Source: Erythrophleum ivorense
Lineage: Eukaryota; Streptophyta; Magnoliopsida; Fabales; Fabaceae
Assembly: GCA_026724425.1 (NCBI GenBank)
Contig: JAIUCV010000002.1
Location: 5,399,001-5,463,000, forward strand
DNA length: 64,000 nt
Reading direction: 5' to 3'
Shown here: positions 25,353 to 38,726 of the stretch, in pieces
Layout: every line of letters starts with the position of its first letter
Numbering within the stretch: the first letter of the stretch is position 1
Position numbers and translations under genes: made by a program
The notes under the pieces: model-generated
Seen by the model: only the letters and a program-made list of their open reading frames with translations
Databases searched by the model: none
Told to the model about the DNA's origin: nothing

Positions 25353-27684
25353 ACTCAAAAAGCAATTAAAGATGGAAATCCGACGCGCACGCAATGACAA
25401 CGATATGAGAAGAGACTGACAACCAACCCCTCTTAATTAAACTGAAGATGGTTTCCTTCGCCCCTTTCATATGAAAATAGTTGTCTGTTGGACCCAATTC
25501 CTCTTTCCCATGGATTTGCTCGTTACGATGCCTTTTATACTAAAGTGATCTCACAACACATACCATATATCAATACTTCATTAAAAAAAAATGATTTTGT
25601 TCAAACAAAAAAGTCCAAATAAGTTGTACAAAATAAATATGAAGTTATTGGCCAAAATTTTTTTAAGTTATTTAATTTTTTTTACTTATTTATTCATATT
25701 TATAGAATTACAAGTTTAAATTAACATGCAATTCACATTAAAATACTGACAAAAGTCCAAAAGAAATTGCAAATACTGACATTAGTCGTTTCTCGGATTA
25801 TAATGTTTTCTCTAATTTTTAGAAAATAATAATATAGGATCATTTATTTTCAAGCCTCATTGCACTATATATGTGTCCCACCGTTAAATAATATTATAGT
25901 TTTCTTTGACAGTTTAATTCTTATGTACAAGTGACAGAACATTGTAAATCCTCCTGAATTTTGGTTGAACCGTTTGCCTTTCTCATCAAAATTTGGGCAA
26001 AGTTTTGATTAATGACATGGTAACCTAGACTTGAATTACCTGGCTGTTCATCTGAAGGAATGAACTTCGGCAAAACCTATCACAAATTGACTATCATGTT
26101 TCTGGGCTTCGGCCTTCGGAAGGGCTTTGGTCGATGGATATGTAAGATGAGGGGAGGTTAATCTAGTGAATTCGCTTTGGTTAGTCGTGGTAAAGCGGGT
26201 GTGAGTTGGCATGTGGATTCAATTGTTGATGTTTATTACAATGGGACTTACCGTCAAAGAGGGCATTGTTATTTTTAAAATAATTAAGAATGACGTTATA
26301 TTTTAAAAAAATTAGCATGAATATTTGTAATTCTTCCACAAATTTACGTACCCAAAAAATATTCTAACTGGCCTAATCTATATATATATAATTCCGTGAT
26401 TTGTGCACTGTATATTAACACTGTTTAATAGTGTCAAATCAATAACACTGTTTATTCTTTGTTTTTTTTTTCCTTTTTATGGTGATAGCTGTTTTTTTTA
26501 AAAAAAAAATTTTGCCTTGTGAGACCCACAGCTTTTGTCTGAATACCTCTGCAAGAAGGGTAGGTCCTAGTAGTTATTAATTTATTGAGTATATTATATT
26601 AATATTTTCTTTAAGATTTGATTAAATTATACTTTGTATATTTTCAAAAATATATTATTTAATTCTCTTAACAATTAATATATATTACAAAAAAATTTTG
26701 ATTATTTATTTTTTTACAATGAAATTAGTATTTTGTATAACATAAAATTATAATTTTATTTTTAATGTAATAATAAAGGCATTCAAGTAAATTTTAAAAT
26801 TTACACCTATGGCCCTACTAGCTCAAGTTTGGCCTCATCTCAAACTAGGCCAACAGTGGGCTTAAATTAGATTTTTTAATTTTTCTTGTTTTTTGGAAAG
26901 AGTTCAAAACTTTAAAAGTTTATATTTTTATAATTATTTAAAGTAGATGACTATTTGTTTGATGTGTTCTTGAATATGTAGTAAAAAAAAACATATGTCT
27001 TAAAAAAGAAATAAAATATATATATAAGTATAGAAGGTAAAATTTTAAAAAGTTATAATTCAAATTACAATGATTTGATTGGATTTTTTTTCTTTGATAC
27101 TTTTTTGAGATGTACATGATATGATCTAACCTGTTTATTTTCTTTAAAAAAACAATATTTATTATCTTAATTTTTAGTTTTTTTAATTTTAACTCAAAAA
27201 ATACACATTTTTATCTCTTTTTTTTTTGTCTAAAGGTGATAATCATATTTTAAAAAGATTTGATAGGAATCTTAACCACCTTAATTATTTATAATTTGTA
27301 AAATATATTAGTTAAAATTATAAAATAACTTTTAAAAAATATTTTTTTTATTTTAATTATTACTTCTTTTTTAATATTATATAGGAGGTTAAGCTATGCC
27401 AAACTGGCCAGTTTGGCCCTATCCATTTTATTTTTTGGCACCACTCCAACTCGATCCAATTTAATCACGCAACACCAGAGCGGCCAAGCTATACCGACCC
27501 CTATTATATAGATTGTAAATTCATATCTCCCCAACGCTGTTCTTTGGAATCTACTTTTCAAAACTATAAGTTGCTATAAAATTATCTCGCTAATCAAATA
27601 TAAATTGAAATGAACTACCGAAGCAAGCAAAAGTCGAACACCGAAGTAAATGACGAGAACAAGAGAAAAGAGTAAGTAAAATAC

Positions 27685-27906
27685 CTCATGAATGAAGGCT
27701 TCAATTTCGGGTTTGGAGAGGTCGGAGTGAAGAGCTTGAATGATCTCTTGCTGGTGGTGATCAGTCAGGTTTATAAGAGCCTCCAACTGGGAAGCTCTCC
27801 ACCAGTAGCTCCGAGTCTTACCAGAATCAAACGTAACTCTCAGTTCTTTCACCATCGCCGACGCCTCTACGGAATCGAACACATTCTTGCTCATCGGAGC
27901 CGCCAT
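27685..27906 (-). CDS. Isolated ALDH3 first exon (alternative exon or tandem-copy remnant)
   Basis: A 74-codon exon starting at ATG 27906 (MAAPMSKNVFDSVEASAMV) and ending at a GT donor after FIHE. It aligns with the first exon of the ALDH3 gene at 21094-20873: identical length (222 bp), same end phase, and shared KELR/EELR, TFxSGxTRSYxWR, QLxAL and LxSDLSKPxxE patterns. No second ALDH exon was seen between 27684 and 21100. Because phase and orientation match, it could splice over about 8.3 kb to exon 2 at 19353 and give an isoform with a different N-terminus. Alternatively it is all that remains of a tandem duplicate. The reading frame is intact, favouring recent use or recent loss. It opens divergently from the tAPX gene. 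Confidence 0.75.
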
Positions 27907-30738
27907 GGATTAATGCACAGACAAGTCTTCTACTTGAGTGGAGGGTTATGAGGACAAGTTTCAAATACGCACATCTAAAATGGCATAAGGGGGCATTTTA
28001 TACTGTAACTATTCCGATGGCCATGCCTTGTCTTTTGCTTTGGCGTTTTTCGATTTGACCATTTAATATTCCTCTCCTTGGGAAGAGTTTGCGGGTATAG
28101 TCCACTTAATACTACAGATTCATAAGTCCAAAGACACCGAAAGCCAAAAATTAAAACCATAATTTTGATAAAAATTTCGGCTAGAGACGGTGATTTTTAA
28201 TATTATCTCTTTTTTTCTTTTTTAAATGATCATTTTAATTAGTATTTACATATTGAACTGATATAAACTAGTTTATTATAGGTTTTGAAGAATCGATTGT
28301 GACAGGATTTATATAATAAACTTGTTTAAATATATTAGCCAAAATCAGTTTTTACAAATGTCAAGCTTAAAATTAAATCATAAATAATTGATTTATGGGG
28401 ATATTGACTAGTTCAAAAATTGTATAATATTTATTTATAAAAAAAATTGTATAATATTTACGTTTAGTAGGTAATTTACATAACAGGTGTTATGACCTAA
28501 ACAAGGAAGTGATATGACCATTAAAACACTGCATAAATATATTGAAGAATATAAAACACATTTTGGAAGAGTTTAAATGCAGTGTTCTGATTGTCACATA
28601 AATAGTTAATAATTAGATCTCCTATTTTGTTAGGTCATATCACATATTTCATCAACCCTATGTTAATATATTTCACATAAGAATCTTTTCTAAAGGACTG
28701 GAACAAAATGCTACATGTTTTTTTGGAGATTATACTGAAGTGAGGCCAAACCAATGAGTTAATTCACTTTTCAATTATAAAAGGCCAAATCAAAATCCAA
28801 GTTGCTTCTTTGGGAAGGCCATGAAACTATGGGTGGCAAATAGGCCAATAATTATGTATGGATTATAATGGGTGGATTAAACTTGACATTTTAATCTAAT
28901 TAAAGTTCAATACAAACTTTTCCAAATAATCCAAATCAATCTATGGTTTTATTTTGCCAATGAGTATCCATTTGTCAACCCATATATATGATTTTTAAAA
29001 TTCACTTGTTACTTAAATATTATATTAAAATATATAATTGAATAATAATTAATATTATAGATTTGTGTTTGATAATTTTTATTTTCAAAATATACTTTTT
29101 ATATTTTAAAGAAAGTGCCTTTGACATTTTTCTCAAACTAAAAAAAAAATTTAAAAACTACATGTGTGTGTATATATGTAAATACCTCCACACAAAAAAA
29201 ACACACGCACACGTACACGCACACACAAACAGACACAGGAAGAGAGAGCATGCCCATATACATAGATATGTGTGTATGCATGCTGCACATGTATGTTTAT
29301 AAAATATATTGATATATGAATTTATACGTACACACACACACGCGTATGTGTATATATATGTCGTGTGTTTATATATTATATATAAATATACATAAAAGAA
29401 GATATAAATTAATATTGGTGCAAAAGGTGACATATATACTCTTTAGTATCTCAATAAAGGAAGTGATTTTTATTGATTGAACTATTGAATTAGAAGTATT
29501 TATCATATTGATCACATATACTAAGTTTTAGGGAAAAAAAATTATGGACAACAATAAGTATGTAATAAAATAATTAATAATATCTGTATATTTTAAAAAA
29601 TATATATTGTACATTATTTTATTAACATGTTAATAGAGTACACAACAAGGTTGGATTGACGTAAAATTTTGTAAGTGTGATCATCATGATTAGAACTTTT
29701 AATCTAACAATGGTTTTCATAAAACAAAAACTCACTTTATCAAAAAAGTGATTCAACAATGCAAAAGTAATTTTAATTGACACTGGTGTCATTTGATCTT
29801 CCTCTCACCATATATACACACACAAGCTTGGGTTTAAGAAAGAAAATTCAACTGGCCAAAAGTGGACAGATTTATTGAATATTAATGATCTGTCTATTTA
29901 AAATTAGATCCAATTTCATTTGATTAGCTAAATTCATAATTTTTAATAAGTGAACAATTTAATAAACGGACCAGGCAAATTTATAAATCATAAATATTCT
30001 TCGCAACCACCCCTAACTCAAACCAACGGCAGGGGGCAGAATCGGTGCAGGCATAAGTATTGAAAATCTCATACAGACAGGCTAAGGCCCAGAATCATAT
30101 TTGAATCCCACAGAGGCCCGAGCATACACAATTTTAGCCCCAGGCCCAACACATGTTTTTTTTCATTTTAAAGAGAAAAGACATAATTGGCTCTTCAGGA
30201 TGGGATAAAGGCGCGAAGAGAGGGTCGTTATCCTGTTTTCTGCGATACATTTATTGAATAATATTTTTTTATTTTTAAACAAAATATAAAAATTATTTTC
30301 AATTTACATTTGTTTTTCATTCATCTTTTCATTCTTGCAGCGTGTGAGGTCTAAAAGAACTGTTAGCTGGGAGTCGGGAGAGTAATATGTCCATGCTGAA
30401 ATAAGCACAGCCGCATTCCCAAAATAGAAGGTTTTGGGTTGGCTTCTTTTAATTCTATCTCACATTATTTTACTAATTAAGTTGTTTTTATTTTTTAACT
30501 CTTTTTATGATCATTTGTTTTTTCAACTTCTAATTCAATACTAAATTAATAAAATTGAAAGCATTTGAAATAAAAAGAATCCATTATCGGCTGGGAGGAA
30601 TTTGGCACCCAAGAAAGAACATCATCCAAACGGGGAGAGGCAACCAATAAAGCTGCAGTGATCCACCTCACCCATATGGCAGAGCGTGTGTCGCTCACGC
30701 ATTCACTGTCATTACCATCTCAACCGTCTCCAACGACA
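27907..30738. other. Divergent promoter region, ALDH3 first exon / tAPX
   Basis: About 2.8 kb between two genes read away from each other. No coding exon was seen; ORFs at 29063-29302 and 29158-29433 are translations of a microsatellite. The last 150 bp before the APX start are GC-richer, as a 5' UTR would be. Confidence 0.55.
29163..29400. repeat. Compound TG/CA-TA microsatellite
   Basis: Alternating purine-pyrimidine DNA: tgtgtgtatatatgtaaata, acacacgcacacgtacacgc, tacacacacacacgcgtatg, then TA-rich tracts. It is low complexity on both strands. Confidence 0.85.
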
Positions 30739-33700
30739 ATGGCTGCTCTTGCCTCTTCTCGCATCACCATCCCCTCCGGGACCAGAGCGTCCATCTCACT
30801 TGCATCTTCCTTCCCTTGCTTCTCCTCCTCTTCTAGTTCTCTGTCTTTGCTCAAATGCTTAAGCTCCTCTCCTCGCATTTCTCACCTATTTTTCAACCAG
30901 GTTTCATCTCTTTGCCTCTCTGTTCTTCTCGTGTTTACTGTTTTTTCTTTTTTCAAACTAGAATATGAGTTTGCGATTGATTCACTTGCGATTTCCAGCG
31001 AAGAGCAGAGGTTCGTCTATCAAGTCGAGGATATAGCACAGTGTCTGCGCCGAAGTCATTCGCGTCTAATCCTGATCAATTGAGGAGTGCAAGAGAAGAT
31101 ATCAAAGAGCTGCTGAAGACTAAGCTCTGCCATCCTATTCTGGTAATATCCAGTCCAATTGTGTGCGGATCAAAAGTGAATTGCTTTTTATTTTTAAATT
31201 TGAATTCATATTTTGAGTCATTTCTATGTAGAAGGATTATTCTGAAATCTAGATATGCTTTTGTTAAGTTACTTATATTATTCTGCAATCGAATGGAATT
31301 ACACAGTACGCGGCTCGATCATGGCTTTTTAAAGTACTTTCAAGCACTAAAACGTTTTATGAGGCCTGTAAGCGGTTATACATATTCCAAGCTGAATTTA
31401 GAAATTTGACAATCTCAACTATGCATGCGAGACAAAACATAAGTTTTATAATTTTATGGTCACTGAAGTTTTGATCAAATTTGCTTCTGCACTACCACTT
31501 GCATTTTCCCTTTAAGGAGACATTCTATAAGAGAGGGAAAAATCGTTAAAGTAGGAATTGATAGCTTATTTAGTTTCTGGATTTTTACTATGATCGCATA
31601 TTCCCCTAAAATGTGATTATTGGATTCTTAAGAATGTGAGAGCGTAAGAAATTAAGTTTGGGCTGCATAATGACTAGAACTTAAAAGCTTATTTGTTTGA
31701 TTTATCATCAAGTACTCTGTCGGGGGTTTAAGACAGGTGTCTTGCTTGTTTGTCGCTTGTTTTGAGTAGTTGAAGATTCATGACTTTTGGAATTGCATGA
31801 AGCTGAAGGTTATAGTCATGGATAAGGGTACACTGGTGTCTTTTTTTTTTTTTCAATTTCTTTTTCTTTTTCCTTTTGGCATATATAACTTTCCTATTCA
31901 CTTACTGCTCACATGTTTTTTGTATTGAATTTGCAAGGCTGTTTAGAACTTTCCTCTTCGTATTATGTTTACAAGTTTTAGTGTCATGGATGCCTAGCCT
32001 ATGTCAGGGGAGATGGACCTTTTACTGTATTGATTCAAGGTCCGAACTTTGAAGCTTCTTGTTACAGGTCAATTGCTTCCTCTAGCATTTAATAAGAAGT
32101 CCCTACTCCTTATTGCTTGATGTAGAATTTTGAGTTCAAGTCCACAATATCTTTAGTGCGCAACTTTAAAAAACAAAAAAAATCAAAGGCTCAGGTGTTG
32201 GCCATGATGATATGATGATGTCGTGTATAATACGTGTATAACAATGACCACAAGACCACTGGTGCATTTAAGGAGATGTTTTTAGAGAACCTATCAATTG
32301 CTTGGCATTTCTCACTTCTTGAGTTTCTTAGGATGGAGAATAAACTTCAAAAGAGATTAAGATGATTCAGTAGGTCAAGATGTCATACTCTTTTCTACAA
32401 GATTTTTTGAATGGACTATATATTTCCTTGCTCCATGTAACTGGATCTTTGTCATGTATTAGTTTTGGAGCATAGATGGAGGTTTTTCATTTATCTCAAC
32501 AACTCACGTAGGTTTTCATCTGATAGATCCGCTTGGGATGGCATGATGCTGGTACTTACAATAAAAGTATTGAGGAGTGGCCACAAAGGGGTGGAGCTAA
32601 TGGTAGCTTAAGATTTGAAGTCGAGCTGAAACATGCAGCCAATGCTGGTATGATTATTTAACAATGACTGTTTCTACATTTGGTTGATAGTAATATTGCC
32701 CGATAAACTACTATTTCAGGACTTGTTAATGCATTGAAGCTTCTTCAGCCAATCAAAGACAAGTACTCTGGTCTGACATATGCAGATTTATTTCAGCTAG
32801 CTGCGGCTACTGCTGTGGAGGTTGTCCTCGGTTATTTTAAAGCTTCAGAATTGGCTATGGGCTATTATTACTCAAAAGATATTGTCATTGACCACTTCCT
32901 TGGAAATTTCAGGAGGCTGGTGGCCCAAAAATCCCTATGAAGTATGGAAGAGTTGATGTTTCAGGAGCTGAACAATGTCCTGAAGAAGGGAGACTTCCTG
33001 GTAAATTGACCATGTATCCATTGGTTGTTGTGTTCTGGAAGAGAACTTTCTCCTTTGTTTCTTTATCAGTTGTAGTTTGGATTAATTAAGTTGCCATGAT
33101 TTTGGGAGTAGAAAATCCTAGTAAAAACCGGAAAACACATATCTATTCATTCACAAGGCAACAAATAATAAAATGAATTCGTTATTGGAAGGGGCAAGAG
33201 ATGGCAAGATGATTTGACCTATATAATGCTAGGCTCTTTTTGACGTATAGGAAGAGTTGATGTGGTTGTTCTGAGACAGGAGTAGTCGCTTATACTTTTC
33301 TCTTAAGTTAAAGTTTAATGGTATGATGTGTTCCCTTAAAACATGTCTTACATAATTCATAAATGGAGTTTACTTTGGGTTCTTTTGGAGATTTATTGAC
33401 TCACAGATTATTTGAAGGCATGAAGTTTTCAGCACGTCTGCATTTATCTTGTATAGAGCTTACTATTTCTTCTCCATTGTAAAGATTGTCTGCAATTTTC
33501 CTATTGTTTCTTCAAACACTTTAGCATCTCTCTCTCTCTCTCTCTCTTTAAATCTTATTTCTGTTCATTGGCTCTTCAGACTGCTCTAGGAAAAAAATTT
33601 CAAGCAGATATTACCATCCACCTTTTTTCTGCTTTTTAAAATTTTGCATTGCTATATATATAATTAATTTGTTAACGTATGTTTATTCACATGGAGAACT

Positions 33701-36463
33701 TCAAATCATGTAGTCTCTCATGATCATGCCTCTTCTTTCAAAAGGATTGTAGGGGCTTAATAGTCTGCAGCTTATGTCCCATGTTGAATCATTCCTTCTT
33801 TTTCCAACATGTGGAACCACCTTACTTTTAGAACTTTTCTGTGCCTAGATGCTGGCCCCCCGTCACCTGCTGATCATTTACGGCAAGTGTTTTACAGAAT
33901 GGGTTTGAATGACAAGGTAACTTCAATTCTTTCCGGTACTTCTGGATGCAAGCAATATGACTTTGATCTTGATGATCAAGTTGCTGGATCTACAGGAAAT
34001 AGTTGCACTATCTGGTGCACACACACTGGGGAGGTCTCGACCAGAACGTAGCGGCTGGGGCAAGCCAGAGACCAAGTATACGGTATATTATCAGGCTTTT
34101 TTGCCCACAGGATTGAGGAATTATACTGTAGTAAATTCCTTTGTGCTTTGTTACAGCGTTTTCAAATTCTAATATTTAATGTTGTGATGCATGATGGGCA
34201 ATAAAGGTCAATGATGTTGGCGCTAAAAATTGATAGCTCTAGGTGATGATGAGACCTGGGATGCTATCTTCTACGTTGAAACTTCTGAAACTTGATTATT
34301 CATTCAGAAGATGAGCCGCTATTTCACGGTTCTTTTATGCTCATGTATCATTTTAAGGTCAATTATTATTTGAATGGTCGTGACTATGAAGCACAAATAC
34401 TTCCAAAAAAGAAAAAAAAAACTTGTCTTGTGAAACTGTCTTTGACATATGACATGACACAACACTTCAGAATTATTTTTGTCTTGTCCGTGTCAATGTC
34501 CCATGCTTCTTAGGTCACTGATAATGTGAACCATTGTTGTTTCTAGACCGAACATTCCTATCAATTGCATGATGTTCCTACTATGGTTCTTTCCCCTTCT
34601 TTAAACGTTCAGTTGTGTCTTGCTGATAATTGTCCATATGTATCCAACCCTAAGATGCATTTTTTTGGTAAGCTTATCAGTTCAATTCTTGAGTGGTCTA
34701 CTTTGCAGAAATGAAGTTTTAGAGTCACTATACATAGATCTTTCTTGTTAAGAATTTTGCTTTACTCGGGGTGGTTTATATATTGCTCCTGTTTATTAAT
34801 GCACTTTGAAATAAAACTTTACTGAAGGGGAATTTCAGGGGGCACTGCAGGTACATACTGATTTGCGGCTTAAATGGTCATCACTCATCACCCTTCAATC
34901 TAAGTTTTTGTCCAGCAGATCACTGTCCTTAGATGGAAGCTATTGTTACATGCATGGTCTCTAGTCTGGGTTTGAGCTACTGTAGCCTTGCTGCATAAAC
35001 AAAATGTATCTAGATCTGATATGATAACTGGTTATTGTTGTTATTTTTATCAACACCTTCTATGCTTGAAGTCTTGCTTCAATTTCTTTTTGAAGAAGGA
35101 TTTTTAATCTATGCTTCAAATTTGTTCTCTCTGCCCTTATATAAATGGAGTCTATCTCTAATGTCTATTTACAGATCTGTCTGGCTTCTTGTGGAATTTT
35201 TGAAATTTAACGTTAGAGCTAACAACAATTTGAAAGTTCTTGTTCATCGCTTTCTCAACAGAAAGATGGACCAGGAGCACCTTGGGGGCAATCCTGGACA
35301 GTGCAATGGTTGAAGTTTGACAACTCTTACTTCAAGGTCACACTCCGGTATCCCGTCTTGTTTCTATGAGGGAGAAAGGAAAAAGAGAGGGTTGGGAGGG
35401 AGGTAGGAGGCTGGGATACTTAATTTCCATTTTGTAACTGTTGTTTCTACATATAGGACATCAAAGAAAGTAAGGATGAAGAACTATTGGTCTTGCCAAC
35501 TGATGCTGTTCTTTTTGAGGATCCGTCTTTTAAGGTAAAGTGATTGAAGTTTTTATGATCATGGCTGTTATAATTCAGCATTTAACTTTGAAAAATGTGC
35601 AGGTATATGCTGAGAAATATGCTGAAGATCAGGAAGCGTTCTTTAAAGATTACGCTGAAGCCCATGCCAAACTTAGCAATCTTGGAGCCAAATTTGATCC
35701 TCCGGAGGTATGTACATTTTGGGTTACTTTTTAGTGAATATTACTTGAACTTAAGATGAATGGGCTTGTATGGTCTAAAATTGTTGCCCGAGCCTCACTG
35801 TGGCCGAGATAACTTTTGATACCTTTTTCTACTTAATATCTGAGTCCAAATAACTACATAAATGATCAAGTTAGATAATAATAGCTTCCTGTGGCATCTG
35901 GTTAATAGGGTATTGTGATAGATGGCGGTTCTTCAAAAGCTGAGCCAGAGAAGTTTGTAGCAGCCAAATACTCGTCTGGAAAGGTTGTAATCTTGCAAAA
36001 CTTATCAAATCTGAATATTCATTTTATTGATAGTTGTAGAAGATTCAGAACTTATCTTAATGTAAGATTCTTACAGAGGAAATTTTATATTCACATATTG
36101 TTCATTGTTTTACTTTTCCTGGCTTGTTGCAGGAGTAAAAACAAGTGTAATTTTTTCTTGTGCCGGTATCTTTAAGTAAATAAAGATGAAGCTTTTAATT
36201 AAATCAAGATGAAGCTATTTTCAAATCCTGTGATCTCACATGTAAAATTTGGAAGCCTTAAATGAAGGATTAAAGAATAAAATTCAGTAGTGTGCCTATT
36301 TGGATTGCAGAGAGAGCTGTCAGATGCTATGAAGCAGAAGATTCGGGCCGAGTACGAGGCAATTGGCGGAAGCCCAGATAAGCCTCTACAGTCTAACTAC
36401 TTTCTAAATATCATGATTGTCATTGCTGTTTTGGCACTTTTGACATCGCTGCTCGGAAACTAG
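30739..36463 (+). CDS. tAPX: Chloroplast ascorbate peroxidase, thylakoid-bound form
   Basis: Class I haem peroxidase reducing H2O2 with ascorbate in chloroplasts (water-water cycle). Twelve exons: 30739-30900, 30999-31142, 32527-32647, 32720-32820, 32913-33000, 33849-33916, 33996-34082, 35262-35336, 35457-35534, 35603-35707, 35909-35983 and 36311-36463. All are in phase; 418 residues. Residues 1 to about 75 form a Ser-rich transit peptide. The distal haem site is RLGWHDAGTYN (Arg104, Trp107, His108), the proximal site IVALSGAHTLGRSRP (His237). The chloroplast-type loop is KDGPGAPWGQSWTVQWLKFD. The last 50-residue exon ends in NYFLNIMIVIAVLALLTSLL, the thylakoid anchor. The start at 30739 (MAALASSRITI) is chosen; an in-frame ATG at 30676 would add 21 residues. 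A stop-bearing alternative acceptor in intron 11 suggests a second, soluble product from the same gene. Confidence 0.96.
36133..36184 (+). other. Candidate alternative 3' exon for a stromal APX isoform
   Basis: Inside the last APX intron, a good acceptor (cttgttgcag) at 36123-36132 is followed by GAG TAA. Splicing exon 11 here would end the protein after SSGKE and drop the membrane anchor. AATAAA follows at 36179-36184, and again at 36276-36281, so a complete short 3' exon with its own poly(A) site fits within the intron. This matches the exon 12/exon 13 layout known for spinach and pumpkin chloroplast APX. Confidence 0.6.
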
Positions 36464-38726
36464 TTGGACTCTTTTTTCTTGGCTTCTCTATAATTCCATG
36501 GGCCTGTACAATTGTTCTACTTTTTGCACGTGGAAGAAAGTCTTTACTTTAGTGAAAAGAACCGCCTTAACATAGTTGGGTGTTAATGCATTAATAAATC
36601 ATAATATATAGCTAAATACTGCGTTTATGGGAGTTGAAACTGTGTCTGATCGAAAGGCTGATAAATATGAAAAAAAGAAAAAGATGTGGCTGGGGGTTTC
36701 CAGTACCTCACAACTAGTGGCTTGAACATTGGGGTCTTGAGTGTCTAAGAGGTTACAAATGTTCCAACCTTTTGGGTCTTAGTGTTATTATTTCCATGAT
36801 CTCTGAACTCCGGGACCGTGAGTGACATGATATTACGGAGCTAACAAGAAATTTAAATTCTCAAATCCTTGGTATAAAGAATTTAAGGGCCGGTTGCTTC
36901 CAAAAAAGAGAGAATTCCTTTTTAAATTATGTGTAATATTTATTAAACTTTTATAATTAGTTCTTAATAACATATGTTTTTTTATTACCTTTTAAAATGT
37001 AAAAATATAAAAATTATTTTCTATCTCATTTATTTTTTATATTTTTTTCCTTTACATCATCAAACTAAATAAGCTTTTAAGAGTAGGATTAACCCAATTA
37101 GTCGAGTTGGGACCTAACTAGGCAAATGGTGGTCACCTCTAAAATTTAAACAGATAGCTCAAATTGACCAAGCCAAAGCCAGAAAAATTAGTGTGACCCA
37201 AAAATAAAAAGGGGACTTAGCTTGGTTTTGTAAAATAGAGTAGGTTAACAAAAATTTAAAACAAAGGGCTCAAAGGTTTGAAACTAATGTATACATAAAT
37301 AATATTATAATTATGACTCTATCATGCTGTCAATTGGGTTGTATATGAATTTCAATTTACTTCTTGGGTGAAAGTTAAGTTCAAACACAATTCTTGTAAT
37401 ATCACATATTATATATATATATATATATTAAAATCAGTTAATTATTTTTTTAGATCAAAACTTTATTTTGGTCCTAAAAGAATATTTAATATGTTATGTT
37501 GGTCTCAAATATTTTTTTTAAAATAAATTCATAGATTTAGAAAACGTTCCAAATAAATTTCAGGAACTAATTACTCTCCTGATGTTAAGCATGATGTGTC
37601 ATGCTGAGTTGGTTTTTTTCGCCTGTTCAGGGAAATATCGTGTATTAGAACATTGCTTTTAGTTAAATCAAATATAATTGATTCTAAATATTTAAATGTA
37701 TAGTAGGCATGATTATTCTATAGCATTAAGAAACGAGTGTTATATAGAAAGCTCAGCCTCCTCGGAAGTTGAGGATTTCCGCCATTGATTTTAATTTTTG
37801 TGTAGAAATTATCATTTGTCAAATAAAATAATATATATCTTTAAGCAAAATTAGAACCCCAATTATAGAAACCCTCCTTTTCACAGTAAAACCCTTAAGA
37901 GAAATGATTGATGGAGACGAAGTCCAAAATTTTTCATTGCTCTATAATTATATTACATTGGCTCTTCTTAGGTCTTGGTTCCCCCTTATGGAGTCGAATA
38001 TGCTAATTGGCCCTAAAGCTGAAGATCCAAAACTAGAGTCTGAGGGACCCACAGGCCACAACAGTACTCCCAGTGCATTCAACAATAATATTTTGAAGTT
38101 TGAATGATGTAAAAGTAGTTACCAGTCAAAGTGTAATGTCTTTGGATATATATATATATATATATATGATAGTTTGATGCATACAATTTTAAGTCATTGT
38201 AGTCGGATTCAAATTTATTAAATTTGTGAGTTTAAGTAAATTTATAAAGGGAAAGTAAGTTCGTAACGTAAAATTATATCGTAAACTTATAAGAATTTAT
38301 ATTTATTAATAATTTATAAAATATAATATATGAAAAAAAATTTATTTAAATACATTTTAAATTATATATTTTTAAAAAAGAATTATTTATATTTTATAAT
38401 TCATATTTTTTAATATAAAAAATTTAATAAAATTAATACATAAATATTATTTTTAATCCTTCTTTAATGAATTGTACTGAATTTAAGAATTTTTATCTTT
38501 TTTAAATTTAATTTGACTCAAATATATAAAAATTCATCAAATTTAATTTAAAACACATTAAGTTAACTAAATTTATTTGAATTAAAAATAAATTAAATTA
38601 ATTTTATATTGAGTTCGAGTTTACAAATGAGTTAACACGATTTCTTTAAATAAAAATTTAAACTCGTTCAAATTAAAAAATCAACTTGTAAATTTAATAA
38701 CAATAATCAAACTTTATAAGCAAAAT

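Larger units (their letters stand above)
21095..27684. other. Region between the two ALDH3 first exons
   Basis: About 6.6 kb. The first 250 bp upstream of the ALDH start are GC-richer and should be its 5' UTR and promoter. The rest is AT-rich. No further ALDH exons were recognised, which matters for the isolated first exon at 27685-27906. The region holds two AT-rich MITE families, a SINE-like insertion, a G-box core (CACGTG, 24005-24010) and TA runs. If the upstream exon is an alternative first exon, this is intron sequence. Confidence 0.55.

Noticed and set aside
29063..29433. ORFs rich in His/Cys/Tyr on both strands
   Set aside because: They are translations of a CA/TG/TA microsatellite on opposite strands.
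31995..32190. Possible SINE in APX intron 2 (B-box-like gagttcaagtcc and A-rich stretch)
   Set aside because: No target-site duplication or clear ends could be found, so it is not reported as an element.
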